DNA of 64,000 bases from Oxytricha trifallax (taxonomy: Eukaryota > Ciliophora > Spirotrichea > Sporadotrichida > Oxytrichidae). The notes under the pieces were generated by a model. That model was not told the DNA's origin and searched no databases. It saw only the letters and a list, made by a program, of their open reading frames with translations. Position numbers and translations under genes: made by a program. Position 1 is the stretch's first letter; each line of letters starts with the position of its first letter. The DNA is taken from positions 82,461 through 146,460 of the forward strand of contig ARYC01000475.1 of assembly GCA_000711775.1 (NCBI GenBank). The letters are read 5' to 3'. Shown here in pieces: positions 1-13,700 of the stretch.

Positions 1-612
1 ACTACGGGGACTTAATGAAACAGAGTAGATGTTACACGAAAATGAAATACTGCACAAATGATAAGCGTGAATCTCAGAGTTTACACCAATTTTAAAATGA
101 TGATAAATAACATTTTAGAAGTGAGGTAATTGCAATAATTTATTATGATAAAATCAAGAATTCAACAATCAATGCGATCACAATATTAATTGAAATATTG
201 AAGATAAGAAATAAATAAAAGAATCCTTATGCATAAATTTATCCAGTCAAAATACTATAAATTAGTTGACACAAGAATATTTATAGCGGAAAAAAATATG
301 AAAAAATAATCTTAATCCTTGAAAAATACATGTCGAGGGGATGATTAAATACCTATATTTTGATAAACAAATATTGTAAAAAATTGCTAAAATATTGATC
401 AAAATGAGATTTTGATAAAAGATTCAATGCATTTAGTCAACTTAGGAGGAGCTTCTATATTAAAATTTTGATAATAAAGTTACAAACTTTGATAGCAATT
501 ACTAACTATAGCATCAGTCTTAAACCTGATAAAAATCCATTAAGTAGTCTATGGTTTAAACAAAGGGAATAGTAAAAGCATTAACTCAAACATTTTGATT
601 GAGAAAGGAGAT

Positions 613-903
613 AAACTGTGGATTAATTATATAATTCATGCTAAGTAATATCTTTTAAAGGGCAAGTTATGGGATTAAATAATATCAGATTGCAATAAAG
701 GATTGAATAGAAACTTATTTGATGTTATTGTAGCAGACGCGCCTTGGGATAGCACTGCTATAAATCTCAACGATAAAAACAGTCAGATTCAGTTCATGTC
801 CAAAATATCGATGTACAAGTTGTAATAAGATAAATATCTTTTATAAAGATTACCAGTAAAAAACTTGAAGCGCCACTTTAATACTTAGACAAATATGCCA
901 TGA
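613..903 (+). CDS. MT-A70-like adenine methyltransferase fragment
   Basis: Read with TAA/TAG as Gln, this 96-codon stretch is open until TGA at 901. It contains FDVIVADAPWD, the place where METTL3/MTA-type N6-adenine methyltransferases have a DPPW catalytic motif, and a downstream LPV segment that in the family follows the motif by about 25-35 residues. Seen: Pro is kept but the first Pro of DPPW is Ala. No in-frame ATG is present and the SAM-binding C-terminal half is missing, so this is at most one macronuclear-destined segment (MDS) or a relic. Alternative: chance match in a degenerate sequence. Family call is moderate. Confidence 0.45.
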
Positions 904-1690
904 AAGAATTGAATTAATTTTCAGCAAGGAAAATTTACTGAGAGACATTATCGGATTCTACTTAAGGCTCTTTAGTCAATTCTTCTATCTTGCAAGAAAG
1001 AAATGCCAATACTTAGAGCTAAATTAGATATAAAAATTCACAGAGTATTAAGCATGATAGTAGAAAAAGTGTTAGATGAATTAAGTAAGACCGATAAATT
1101 TACAAGATAATCAAGGAGCTGTTTCTTAATGACAATATTTGGAAATACTAGGTAGAGTACACAATCAGAGTCAAAGTGGGATTCAATTGGATGTGAATCT
1201 ATCACTAGGACAAAAACAAAATAAGAAAAGCTAGACAAAGGTAAAAATAAAGCTAATCTTTAAAGCATTGTACCGAAATTCTTTATGTTAAACGATTAAT
1301 CTTAATATTTCAATTAAGGTAAATATTAATTAAATGAAGTTCTAATCTTCTTATTATTATTATTTGTGTTAATGGATATTATTACTTATATTTTATTTGT
1401 CTCTAAGTTACTAACAATTTGAAATATTATGAAGGATATTACGAATGGGAATAATTAATTGAAGTATCAATTTGTTAACACGCCATTAAAAAATATGAGG
1501 CATTACATCATTATTAATAAAATATTAAACATATAGGTAAATCGACATGATTAGAAATACAGAGTTATAAACCCCAAATATTATCTGCCGTTTTTTTTAT
1601 AATAGATAAATTTAATTTAATTCTATTAAATTAGAATAAGTGTGAATGTTCATTTGTTCCACACTCTAAATTATAGAAAAATGAAAAAAA
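904..1690. other. AT-rich spacer, no gene seen
   Basis: Short Gln-code open stretches only; no recognisable protein, RNA or repeat. Probably intergenic or IES sequence between two host fragments. Confidence 0.4.
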
Positions 1691-1702
1691 TTATAATGAA
1701 AT

Positions 1703-2040
1703 ATGGGATCTTCTAGTTATAATGCTTATGCCACTACTTCATCAGATAAAAATTTAAACTTTTTGGGAGATTAGGAAGGAAAATTATTAAATATATCCGT
1801 AAAATGTAAATTGTTGATAAAAAGTAAACAGCTCTCTAAAATAAAATTAAAAAAGCAAAAATTTCCAAACTTTAATTTCTAAAAAACCGAATCTAATAAG
1901 CTAATCATATCTTTTTAGGTGACGGAGCTTACAGTTAAGTATATAAAGTGAAAAGAATATATGACGGGGCAGTTTAAGCTTTGAAAAAAATTGAGATTGC
2001 TTCCTTGATCAATAGCAAATTAAATAAAAAATTATTTATC
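1703..2040 (+). CDS. NEK-like protein kinase, N-terminal two MDSs
   Basis: ATG at 1703 starts a short N-terminus ending in LNFLG. After a 152-bp interruption the reading resumes at 1917 as GDGAYSQVYKVKR...ALKKIE, the glycine-rich loop and the VAIK-type lysine of a protein kinase. The LGDGAYS-VYKVKR-DG-ALKK pattern is typical of NIMA/NEK kinases of ciliates. Joining at the repeated CTTTTT (1759-1764 and 1911-1916) keeps the frame and gives NFLGDGAYSQ. Coding quality falls after about 2040; the rest of the kinase is not recognisable, so only the start of the gene is here or the rest is scrambled elsewhere. It sits just upstream of a convergent kinesin-like gene. Confidence 0.65.
1765..1916. other. 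IES with CTTTTT pointer
   Basis: This 152-bp interval (including one pointer copy) separates the two halves of the NEK-like kinase glycine loop. CTTTTT occurs at both boundaries. The interval lacks GT...AG ends, so it is not a normal intron. Removing it restores N-F-L-G-D-G-A-Y in frame. The pointer could be shifted by a base or two because of the T run. Confidence 0.6.
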
Positions 2041-2299
2041 AAAATTGCATTGTAAATTTTAAGGACATCTAGAGCTTAAGATCTTTGAATGAGAGGATTG
2101 CGGGTACTTCCCAATAAATTATCATCATCTGATCGACTTGAATTTAAAAATTCTTAAAGATTTACAATAATATTTCTAAATTAAATCAAACTTAATGAAG
2201 TCTTTCTAAAAATTAAACCATTTAAATTAATAAACTATCAATTTTACAGTTATTCTGTAAATTATAGTTGATGGGGATTTAAAAAGTACTCATGACTTT

Positions 2300-4289
2300 A
2301 TCAGTTAACTTTGATTCATTTTAGTAGAATTTTTATTCTTCAAAACTTTAATTTTTGCTCCCATGATACTTACATTTGCATTAACGTATTTTCTTATAGA
2401 AATAAAAATGTATACTCTCAAAAAATAAATTAAAATAGTGATTATGTCTAAAAGATTTTCTCTGCTTGATGATGTCACTTTTACTTAATTAATCATCCTC
2501 TCGCAATTATTATCTAGCAGGAGCATTGTCAGTTCAGCTTATACTTTCTCCTTTCTATCTACATCTACGGATTAAAGCTTTATCAACCTATCGTTCGACT
2601 TTTTAGCTGTTTATTCTTCTCTATTATACGTTTTTCATCATCCAAAGTCATTATGATGCTGCCTTTAGTTTCCAACAACTAATTGTTTTTGCGATACTTG
2701 ATTCGCAAAACTGTTTACAAAAAGATTTCTGTCTCTAGATTTATGGTGATCTATAGTGGCTTTATTTAAATTATTCATGGTTTAATTTTGAGTTAGAGAT
2801 GTGGTTCCTGCAAATGAGCCTTGAAGAAGTTGTGGTGTTGACTGTCGTTTTATTAAGAAAATTGTAAGCCATAGAGACTTGATAATATTGTCATTCCTAC
2901 CATACCAGAAAGGCCTATTTGATATTATCTATTAACAATATTCTTTAACAAAAGCTTGTTGTATTCTCTGCTCATTTATATATTTTCACAGATTCTAGTT
3001 TTGTCTGTGATGATATTTGTTTATGATATTTGTTTATGATATTTTTTAAGGTCGAGAAAGTCTGAATGATAAGTATCTGTAGATTTAAGCAGGGGATAAA
3101 CATTTGATGTGTTTAGAGTATTATGACTTTAAGACTGTCCTTGAGCAATATATTTTACATGTTGCTAATATTTTTAAAGTAAATATATATTTGAGCCTTT
3201 TCGGGAGACATCAACTTTGGAGTACATAGATAAACATCCAGTTTTAAATAATTTTATGCTTCACTTCTGGCAGGCAAAGTTAAATTATATTGCTTGTGTC
3301 GTTTGCCCTAATCTGAAATATATTCTTCCTTATAGAGTTTCTTGACTAAAATTTACTGCTTTAACTTAACACCAGAGTTATTGGTGCTGTCAAAAGCTTA
3401 TTTATTGCCATTGCTCAGCATTCACGTTCTGTAATCTCTCTTTCTATTATTTCAAATTTATAAATCTCTCGGTAAAAATAAGTTCTACTGCTTAATGAAG
3501 CAAGTGTCTTAATATCTTAAAGCCTGCAGTGATCCAGTGGACTGCTCTGATATTTTAATGTTAGTTTACTCTCTCATAATAAATATCGGTTTGCAGAATT
3601 GGCCTCCTTGTCCGATTTATTTATGGTCTAGTTTCATTTCAAAATTTAATTTGTTCTTGTAGTTTTTAAACTATTCTTGAAATGCTCTACTGAATCAAAC
3701 TCTGAGAATATGTGTTTATTGTTTATTTTAATAAGTTTAAATGTGTATAATCAATCTTTTTATGGATTTTATCGTTTTTGATGAATGAAAATTATAAAGT
3801 TGCCAAAAATTGATAAAGCTAAACAAATATAAAAGTCTAAGAGCATTATTGTTTCACAACACTTATTGAGCATTTTTTTGAGAGTATTGTGCAATACTTT
3901 ACAATTTTTATCATCTTTTATTTTTTAAATAAAGAATGTAATTTGAAGGAATGTGTTTTCATCTGAGAGTTTTTTTATGATTTCAATTTGAGAAGTGTTT
4001 TCAAGTGCAGGGTTAATAATTATTGCAGAGCCTATATCTATATATACATATTATTGATTAATTAATTTTTAGACTCCTTAGAAGCTTCTCGGACTAATAT
4101 TTCATTTATAATTCGATCCAATGACACTCTTTTACACTTTGGTAATTCTAATTTTATCTGCTTATTTTCCTATTGCTTTTTCTTAGTATTTTCGTTGTTC
4201 GTAGCTATCTTTCGAAGCTTCAAATTAATCCTTAAGTTAAAATAATTAGTAAATGAAATCCTTAAAATTACCTCCCTTCCTTCTCATTT
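2300..4289 (-). CDS. Tail region of kinesin-like gene, broken frame
   Basis: Reverse strand is largely open in the Gln code and reads on from the motor region upstream (higher coordinates). Clear open blocks lie at about 4230-4070 (Lys/Glu-rich, ending REASKESKN), 3660-3450, 3420-3190 and 2690-2560. They are rich in Gln, Lys, Glu and Asn, as in a stalk or tail, but frames change between blocks, so small indels or IESs separate them. No cargo domain is recognised. End of the gene is not defined. Short tandem repeats of TTTATGATATTTG at 3015-3050 lie inside. Confidence 0.4.
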
Positions 4290-5385
4290 TTGAGTAATTC
4301 CTTCAAGTATTAAACTTCCCATTGTAATTTTTATAAAAGTGCATCATTCTTTGCATAGATTTTCTTTTTCTTCACTCTTTTTATAAATCATTTTGCTCTA
4401 TCACCAAACTTCAAAGTGGAGATAGTTTCTTCTGTTGAATCTAAAATGGGAGATACTGTTGCAACTATATAAGATTTGCAGTTTCCATCACTCAAATCTT
4501 GTAAGAGTGTTGTGAGTTTTGAATCTTTGAAGAGTTCATGGGAGTTTAGTTAGGTGCTTAATAGAATCTGAATTACTTTACCAAGGGTTGTCAGAGATAA
4601 ATTAATATTTTTAGCTCAACCATTTGAATCGCTTTCATTTCTTCAACTTTTTAATTTTTCTGAGCCAGCAAGATCTTTAAAATTGAGTTTTGTTTTTTTG
4701 AAAATACCTTTGCCATCTATGAATCTGTCTAAAGAAGGATTTAAAAAAGAGAATGAGATCTTGAGAATTTTATGTTCATTATAGTTCATCCCTTATTATA
4801 TATTTCTCCCCTCCTCTCTCTCCTCTTCTTAAGAGATCAAGGCAATCATGATCATCTTATTCAACATATTAAGAGAGCCCCTCAACAAAATTACATTATA
4901 TTTTATCTTCCCGAATTTAAAGATGTTTCTTAGTTTAAGTATCTTGTAGTGAATCATCGAGTTTTTAATTATATTTATTAGAATAAACAGTATAGTGTTA
5001 CTTTGATGCCTTAGTTTTTTAAGTAAAAAGTTCCCTTTCAATCTAGAATAAATTCCTTTCTTGGTGAATTTCATTGGTTGAAGCATGCCTGCTTCTAAAG
5101 ATGTCACTTGTAATTTAAAGTTGAGTTGGTATATTTTATTTTAAATTAGCATCGTAACCACCCTCTCCAAACATTTAATAAAGTTAAACAATAAAAAAAT
5201 AACTTAAAAAGCATCCTTCATTAAATCTTGATGAAACAAAATTAATGATTGTGTAGTTCTTCCCAAATCTTTTTTGTCCATAAGCAAAAATAGTAGGATT
5301 AAATTCATAAAAAAGCTGGGTTTAAGATACGTCTCAGACTAAGCAGTCTCTGAAGGAAAAACTTGTTCAAATGTTTTCTCTAAAG
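4290..5385 (-). CDS. Kinesin-like motor domain, degraded
   Basis: Translated on the reverse strand (Gln code) the order of kinesin motor motifs is intact. It runs TFEQVFPSE, then IFAYGQKRFGKNYTI (P-loop), then a middle region at 5107-4830, then LNFKDLAGSEK (switch II, normally LVDLAGSE), LTTLGKVIQIL, SKLTTLLQD and TVSPILDSTEETISTLKFGDRAKQ. Kinesins are microtubule motors. Odd: the P-loop reads GQKRFGKN instead of GQTGxGKT, losing the Thr that binds Mg/ATP, and frames shift near 5330 and in the middle. So this is either a pseudogene copy or a germline locus with base errors. Motor family is clear; activity is doubtful. Neighbour: convergent to the NEK-like kinase. Confidence 0.65.
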
Positions 5386-5399
5386 TATTAATTAATCTG

Positions 5400-6295
5400 A
5401 TACTCTAATTTATTTCCCCTATTATTTATTGATTAATAAATATTAGATTGAAATTTACATTTTTGGATACAAAGCAAGCACTCTAATTTCCTATTTATTT
5501 TGGTATAAATGGTCTTACTCAAATCGCAACTTTGATCTATACAGACCTAACTTATTATTCAGCTATTGATTAGTCTTTTAGGGAATTGATTTTCGCTAAA
5601 TTTTTATTTATATCTAGTTTAATTAAAAAGAACTAATGTATGTTATTTTCACTTGCAGTATTTGAAGATTTCCCCTTATATATATTTCTGCAATTATTCG
5701 ATCATTTTCTTTATAAAATTATTATTAAAAATACAATAAGTGAATGTGCATCTAAGAAGGACATTATATTATTAAGAAAGTCTATTGTCTCTCACTTTTT
5801 GCTTCTCGATAATTGAAAACCTATATAGTTAGGTGTTCAAAAGTGTTTCAGAAGCAAGTTGTTACTGTGAAATGTCCTATTCATTACGTTTGGGAAAACA
5901 ATTTTGGATTAATCTGAAATTTAATTGATTTTTTAATCTTGAAGTAAATTGATTAATTTACTTCAAATAGTTTTTGGGTTTTATTGACTATAAACTCTAT
6001 ATTAAATTGAGCTTCTTATATTACCTTTAAAAAATTAAATAGATATTTAACTAAATTTTAGAAGGAATTTTACATCAAACGTTATTATAAATTGTTAAAT
6101 TTGAGGATTAATTCCAAATAATCCTATAACCTTTCTTTTAAACAATACTATTAGGAATCAATGTCGCATTTTGTCACTCATTTTATTTGCTCCAGCTATC
6201 TATCCAGACAAACTATGATTTTTATTGATGATTTTGTTATCACTCGATATATTGGTCACAATTTAAATTTTCCATTAGTAAATTACTCCTTTGTA
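5400..6295. other. AT-rich spacer
   Basis: No convincing coding or repeat structure. It lies upstream of the kinesin-like motor region and may hold its promoter or an IES. Confidence 0.35.
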
Positions 6296-6297
6296 TT

Positions 6298-6498
6298 ATG
6301 AGATACAGGCATAGCTTTGCCTATTACCAAACTTTTAATAGAGTTGGTTTTAACAAAGCAGTTTATAATCTCTTTTTTGACTTTAACTATTCATTTTATT
6401 ATAAACCTAATATAAAAACACAAGATTACAATAAAAAAGTTTTAATTTATGATTACCTTTTAAATTACTTCTTTAATAAATTAATTACTCCACTTTAA
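6298..6498 (+). CDS. Small unassigned ORF
   Basis: A 66-codon ORF ending at TAA in the standard code, Phe/Tyr/Asn-rich, with no recognisable domain. With TAA as Gln it would read on. Composition fits the local AT bias, so chance is likely. Confidence 0.15.
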   Translation: MRYRHSFAYYQTFNRVGFNKAVYNLFFDFNYSFYYKPNIKTQDYNKKVLIYDYLLNYFFNKLITPL

Positions 6499-6617
6499 TT
6501 TTGCTGTTGTCCAATATTTTTATTCTTAAACAAATAATACTTGATAATCAAGTAGAAGTTCCACAAACGAATGATCAATAAAACTAATAAGCCATGTTAA
6601 TATATAATACAAAATAT

Positions 6618-7110
6618 AGTGAAAGCCAAAAGAATTGCACTTGCACAGAGGAAAATCAAGAAACTTTGGAATGATGTGAAAAGAGTGAACAAAGAACACA
6701 AAACTCTTGTTTTGGTTAGTTATAGCATTGTTTCCTTAATTTCTTATGTTTTAACTAACATATTCCATTATAATAATAATAGAAAGGCTTGATGAGAATC
6801 TTCAGAAATTGATCGCTGAAGTGTATTATTCAACATTCTTCAGTAAAAGATTGACATTGACGAGTTAAAGCGCAAGTTAGCAGAGAGTATGAGGTCAAAC
6901 ACTTTCAAAAATCAGTGGCAATCCTTTAATGAGGCTCTCAAAGAAAACGCTATGAAAAAGATTAACAAAAGTAGATCTAGATCACTAACCACTTCCAGTA
7001 GAATTATGATGAGATTCCATTGAAAGGGTCTACTGTAAAATTGTATCTAGAAGACGACTCTGCTTATGATTGGTATAAAACACTCTAGAAGAAAATTAAT
7101 TAGTGAAGCT
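6618..7110 (+). CDS. Coiled-coil host gene fragment with intron
   Basis: Exon-like reading KRIALAQRKIKKLWNDVK runs to a GTTAGT donor near 6716 and a TAG acceptor near 6782. A second stretch from about 6848 reads KIDIDELKRKLAESMRS and continues through an Arg/Ser-rich tail. A one-base shift near 7000 leads into NYDEIPLKGSTVKLYLEDD and then QKKINQ before TGA at about 7109. Charged heptad-like composition suggests a coiled coil. No family recognised. Frame changes mean indels, short IESs or decay. Confidence 0.4.
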
Positions 7111-7313
7111 AAATTGAGAAATGAAGTAGTACTACTGTCTAAGTTCAAATAAATATTTTTCTTAACAAAATATTATTATAATTATGATAATAAATAATTT
7201 AATTTGTTTATTTAATTGCTTAACTGTAATGTTTTATTCTTTACTTTTAAAAGATAATATAGTAATTTTATTCCTAGATATACAAATACTTTTTGTGTGC
7301 TTTTTCCTTATCT

Positions 7314-7325
7314 ATAATCTTATGT
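7314..7325. repeat. Target site duplication, left copy
   Basis: ATAATCTTATGT is repeated exactly at 9008-9019, immediately after the (ATT)n tail of the retroposon-like insertion. Confidence 0.65.
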
Positions 7326-9010
<1,685 letters not shown>

Positions 9011-9200
9011 ATCTTATGTTAATTATAAGTATTGTTGAAAGATTTATAATTTTCCAATAGTTAAATGAAAATAAAAAAATATTATTTAAACGAAGACTTA
9101 GAATAAATTAATTTATTCTCAAAATTAAGGAGATTTTCTCGAAATAAATTTATAATATAAAGTTCATGTTTAACATTTATGCAAATGGATAAACATATTC

Positions 9201-9897
9201 GGGGGGGGGAAGTTTCCTGCTCCAAAATTTTATATGCACCCTAGGGGGAATTTTCCTGCCCCATACATAAAAATATGTAATTTTTATAATTTTCAAAGAA
9301 TCTTTATTATCAATTATGATGTAGTTTTTTTTAATTTTAGCTTCAAATATCATTTCTTCCTTGATAATGAATTTAAAATTTAATGAAAATTACATTAATT
9401 ATTAATAAAAAACACTTATTTTAGCCTTGTTAATAATATATAATTTGATAAAGAATAATTATGTACCTTGAAAATTATATAATAATAAATGTTGTATAGT
9501 ACATGATTATGGTAATTGAAATTGAAAATATTAATAATAATAATAATAATAATAATTAACTCGCATCGAGGGCTTAAAGCCCCCCGAGCATATCATTAAA
9601 AAGGAACTCAGTTCCTTTGGTTGTTTCTTCTGGGTCTTTTTGGTTGTCTTTTTTTGTTGTTTTTTTCTCTACCCATGGATTAGTTTTGTCTTCTTCTGTC
9701 TTGTCTTAAGATGGTGACGGAATCGTCACCTACGTGTTTGTATTTAATTGATGATTTAACTTATAAGACTTTAACTGAGAATTTAATAAGACCAAGGGAG
9801 ATAAGAGATTTAAAATATTGAAATTTATTGTTTCTATTAAAATTATTTCAAAAAACATAAAATTTAATGTTGGGGGCAGGAAACTTCCCCCCCCCCA
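9201..9897. mobile_element. G-run inverted-repeat element
   Basis: Left end is a run of G followed by AAGTTTCCTGCTCC. The right end (9872-9897) is the inverse, GGGGGCAGGAAACTTCCCC with a C run. Inside the left end a second copy of the motif (GGGGGAATTTTCCTGCCCC, about 9244-9262) follows. About 700 bp, no transposase, so a MITE-like element. A related end with two similar motif units is at 56093-56160. Terminal flanking duplication is not clear. Confidence 0.45.
9534..9740 (-). mobile_element. Short tailed retroelement fragment
   Basis: On the reverse strand a GC-richer segment (with GGGGGGCTTTAAGCCC near its end) finishes in (ATT)n, as the larger insertion at 7326 does. TAATTGA flanks both sides as a weak 7-bp duplication. 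It reads as a 5'-truncated non-LTR insertion inside the G-run element. Low certainty. Confidence 0.3.
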
Positions 9898-10094
9898 CAA
9901 ATTCTATATGAAAAATCATTTATAATTAATTTAGTGAATTCATGATTAGTTTATCAATATTAATTTTAAATATTTATATATTTACAATTTCAAAAGATGA
10001 ATAAGTATATCAATTTAAAGATTAAATATTTATTACCAATCATTATAAAAGTCTGCTAGTGGATCTAGTATTTACATTGAATTCTTTCTAAGGC

Positions 10095-11010
10095 TACTTA
10101 GGGTTTCCATATTTTGTTCCACAGTTAACGATTCCTAACTTTTTGCTGTTTTTTATTACACATCTGACCTCATTGTTTGAGGTTCTAATTAATGCTAAAT
10201 GAAGCTCTTTATTAAGAAGTTTAATAGAAATATTAGAAGTTAATGAGTAATTTAGTGTATTTATTTGAGTGTATTAGCTGTAAATATTGGCATTATTGAT
10301 GCGAAGTCCTCTTAGTCTATTACTGATGTTTGATATTTGCAATAGTCTGTTAGTATTATTGAGGATTAGTTTACTAAGATTGCCTCTATTCCATGCTCAA
10401 GTTTATTTACTAATGGTTAATTATGATAGAACTTCTGTTAGAATTTGGAGTGAATTCATGGTAATTGTTGTGGTTGCTTTTCGTGTAATTTTCTGGAAGA
10501 TTTTAATGAAGAATGTAACTGCCATGGGGTTGCTGATTGTTCAAAGCTAAATACTAAAGATTTTTGGTTGAATGTGAAATTGGATTAGTGCCCAGTCTCT
10601 AGGAGGGAATGTCTGAAAGTAAATTGTTGTTTTAAGAGTAGTTTCCAATTTAATCGTTGTTATTTAGCCCCATTAAAGCACTAATTCATAATAATAGTTG
10701 TTCAATTAAGGACATATAAATATCTGTATTTATATTGGTCTTGTTCCAATTGTGATGCAAACCTCCATCACTTTAACCATCATCCTTAACTTTATCTTTA
10801 ATAAGGTTTCTATTTGTAGTGTGCAGTTTTTCTTGTAACACTTAAATTTTCTGAGTGCCTTGTCATTTTCTCTTCTGTAATCTTCAATAACATTATTAAG
10901 GTTATCGTTCTCCTCATCAATGTTTCTATATGAAACTCTTTATTATGAGTATATTGGATTGCTAGATCAAGCTGTAAGAAAAAGATTTCAACTCAAGTTT
11001 TACTTGTTGT
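10095..11010 (-). CDS. Coiled-coil coding fragments, unknown
   Basis: Reverse strand holds Gln-code open stretches in shifting frames. The best is at about 10910-10750, with NIDEENDNLNNVIEDYRREN, a charged coiled-coil pattern. Another at about 10370-10090 contains NNEVRCVIKNSKKLGIVNCG. No domain recognised. Multiple frame changes suggest IESs or decay. Confidence 0.3.
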
Positions 11011-11099
11011 TATTCATGCCTTTGTGAGATGTAGTTGAAGAATAATTCTAAGGATGTTAATGCTGGTTTTGGTTCATAAAATGGTGATTTTAAGTCATA

Positions 11100-12780
11100 A
11101 TTTAAAGGATGTGACTGGCATAGTCGAGAAAATATGGTAAGATTTTCAAAAAAAATACGTGACCATATTAATTAATACTGCGTGAAGAAATGTAGAAGCA
11201 ATACATACATTTTTAATTTAAACATGAAATAAATTGAAGATTTAAATGATTTTTATATTAAAATCTAAGAAATTACTATAATTTTACTAACTTATTGTAT
11301 AATCCACTATTTTTGATTAATTAAATATTTGATTTTGATAGAGTAAAGTTAGTAATCTAAGATTTTTTTACTCATTAATAATAGTATAAATATTTTCAAT
11401 AAGAAAAGTGCATTTAATCAAAATTTATTAACATATTTTATATAAATATTTTTTTTTTTAAAAAAAATGGCCTATAATTGTTTATATAATAGTAGCTTAT
11501 TAAATTAGAGTAATGCGTGAGAAATTTTTAATAATAAATTAAAAATAAAACCAATGAACTTTTATGTTAAAATAAACTATCATTTATTCACATTTAATAT
11601 TACAAATGTTATAATTAAGATAAGCAAGAGATAATTTATATATAAATTTTTTAGAAATAATCAAATAATATAAAAATGTAAGGCAATCGAGAAAGTTTTT
11701 GGCAATATTTTTCGATTACTCTAATAAATAATATAGGCTAATGTTATTTGATAAAGTTATTTAAGTATTATAAATAATCAAAGCAAGTTACTTTATTATT
11801 TCTTATAATTCGACGAATATTTAAAATTTTTATCAATTCTTTGGAACTGGGCTATGAGTAGTGTTTGTACCACATCTCGCACTTTTTCTGTTATTTGAAA
11901 GTTCATCAAGGTTTTTACGTGAAAAGTTGTGTGGAACACAGCTTCTCTTTGAAAATAGCGACCAAGATGTCGAGTGGCTGACCTTTCTTAGTTATGAATT
12001 CTATTAGGACATTTTTACAACTTTTTATCTTAAATTCTCTCTTTTAGAATTAAGCTAGATTGGCTCAACTTAAACAAATCCACTGCACACCTTAATATTA
12101 CACTTTCTCTCCATATATTAATTTTCTTCTTAAAGTCTCTAGTCAAGTCATGTACATAAAAATATCTACTGTACGATTTGGTTTTAATCAAGAAGTAGCT
12201 AGTTGTTTTTCTAGAAAAGTTGATGGTTTTATTCTGCCAAGGACAGGAAATCTTTGTTTTACTTATTAAACATGTTATTAAACATGTTTTTATCTAAATC
12301 TAAAATATTCTATAATTTTTAGAAACATGACTTAATCCTTTAGCTTTAAGGTTTCATGTCTTTATTTTCTTTAACAAGCTTCTTCAGGTTTTATTCATAG
12401 TGATATTATTTGCCTTTTAGGCGCAATCTGTTTTATTCTTGCATTAGCTCGTAGATAACGACTACGTGATCTGCAATTTCTTCAATGTCATCCATTCAAA
12501 ATCTTAAATATATTTTTTTAATAATTTGAATTATGATAACAATAAATTGTAATAAGTTAAAATCAATGCAATTTTAAATCTACCTTTTTTTACTAATAAA
12601 GTACTTAATTATAATAAAATTCAATAATATTAAATATAATAATCTTATATTAGAAATTGAAGTGATTTTATATTTATAACAAGAGTTTTTTGATTCTATC
12701 GAAATCATTTGATGCTTAATTATTGCTAATCATATTTCCATTAGAATTCAATCTTTGATCTGCGTTTAATCCTTAGTGAC
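11100..12780. other. AT-rich non-coding stretch
   Basis: No supportable gene. Long A/T runs; a slightly richer patch at 11830-12000 has no clear reading. Confidence 0.4.
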
Positions 12781-12789
12781 TAACATTAT

Positions 12790-13700
12790 GAAATAGTGTT
12801 TAAGTTTCATTACTGCTCTTTCAACTGAAGACTAGCTTATTCCTTGAATAGATTGAATTTGTAGTAAGTTTGGCTTGTCTATGAGATGCTCCTGTTTTTT
12901 TCTGATGAATTCATTTATGCTTTGGAATACGTATTTCACTCTCTTTGTTGATTGAGATTCCCTCAGATTAATGGAAAAATACTTCAGAGTCTCTGGGTGA
13001 CATTTGATATTCATGTTGAGATGAACCACTCATAGTAAATGGATTGAATGCTTTCCTAGTAAAGACAGCAGAATTGAAAATTCTCTCCTTTACTTCTTTG
13101 AGCTCATTTAAATAGAACTCTGGTAGTTATATTCCTGCTCTAGGCCTTAATTTTGATTGATTTACTCTACCTGGCCACTTTCTTAGATTATATTGATGTC
13201 TTACTTGAGAGTATTGAACTCGTTTTTCATTCTTGCTATCACCTTGAGATCTGCAATCTTTTACTTCTTAAAATTTTATGCTTCCTTCTCCTGCAATTCT
13301 AGTAGTTTCATTTGTTACTCAATATGCTTCTATAGCTGATCAATCTCATTTTTTAACTTCTCCTTTTAATTGGAAGTTTATACTTGACTTCAATAACTTA
13401 AAATTTCTTTTCTAATGATAAAATGATTTTTTAATATAAATCTCTTTTTTTCACAGCTCATTGATTTCTCTGTCTTTCTCACTTATTTATATTGTTTTAA
13501 TTTGACTAGGAAAGTTTCTTCTGTTTCCCTTTTAATACCACAATTATTTCATCTTTCTAAGTTCTTTCTTGTTGGTACTAAATTGTAAATTGCTAAATTT
13601 GATGATTGTTTTGCACAAGTTACTTGTTTTCTCTGATACATTCTATAGTGAGAGAATCTTTTGATTTAGCATTTCGGTTTTCTTACTTTTTTTTAACCGA
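12790..13700 (-). CDS. Coiled-coil host gene, broken frame
   Basis: Reverse strand, Gln code. About 13380-13130 reads EKLKNEIDQLQKHIEQQMK and on through LELQEKEAQNFKKQKIADLK to QDINIIQESGQ, a strong coiled coil. A shift near 13115 leads to NELKEVKERIFNSAVFTRKA and then SGSSQHEYQMSPRDSEVFF, a Ser-rich tail. Another frame gives INEFIRKKQEHLIDK downstream. Upstream (13640-13450) is more Lys/Glu/Gln-rich sequence. It looks like a structural or ciliary coiled-coil protein, family not recognised. Frame changes at two or three points. Confidence 0.4.

Noticed and set aside
2560..5200. Bacterial-style operon or promoter elements
   Set aside because: Genetic code, introns and gene content are those of a ciliate; Shine-Dalgarno-like AGGAGG at 443 is chance.
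10287..10550. 87-codon hydrophobic plus-strand ORF
   Set aside because: Leu/Ile/Val content comes from being antisense to a Lys/Asn-rich reverse-strand reading; no membrane-protein features beyond that.
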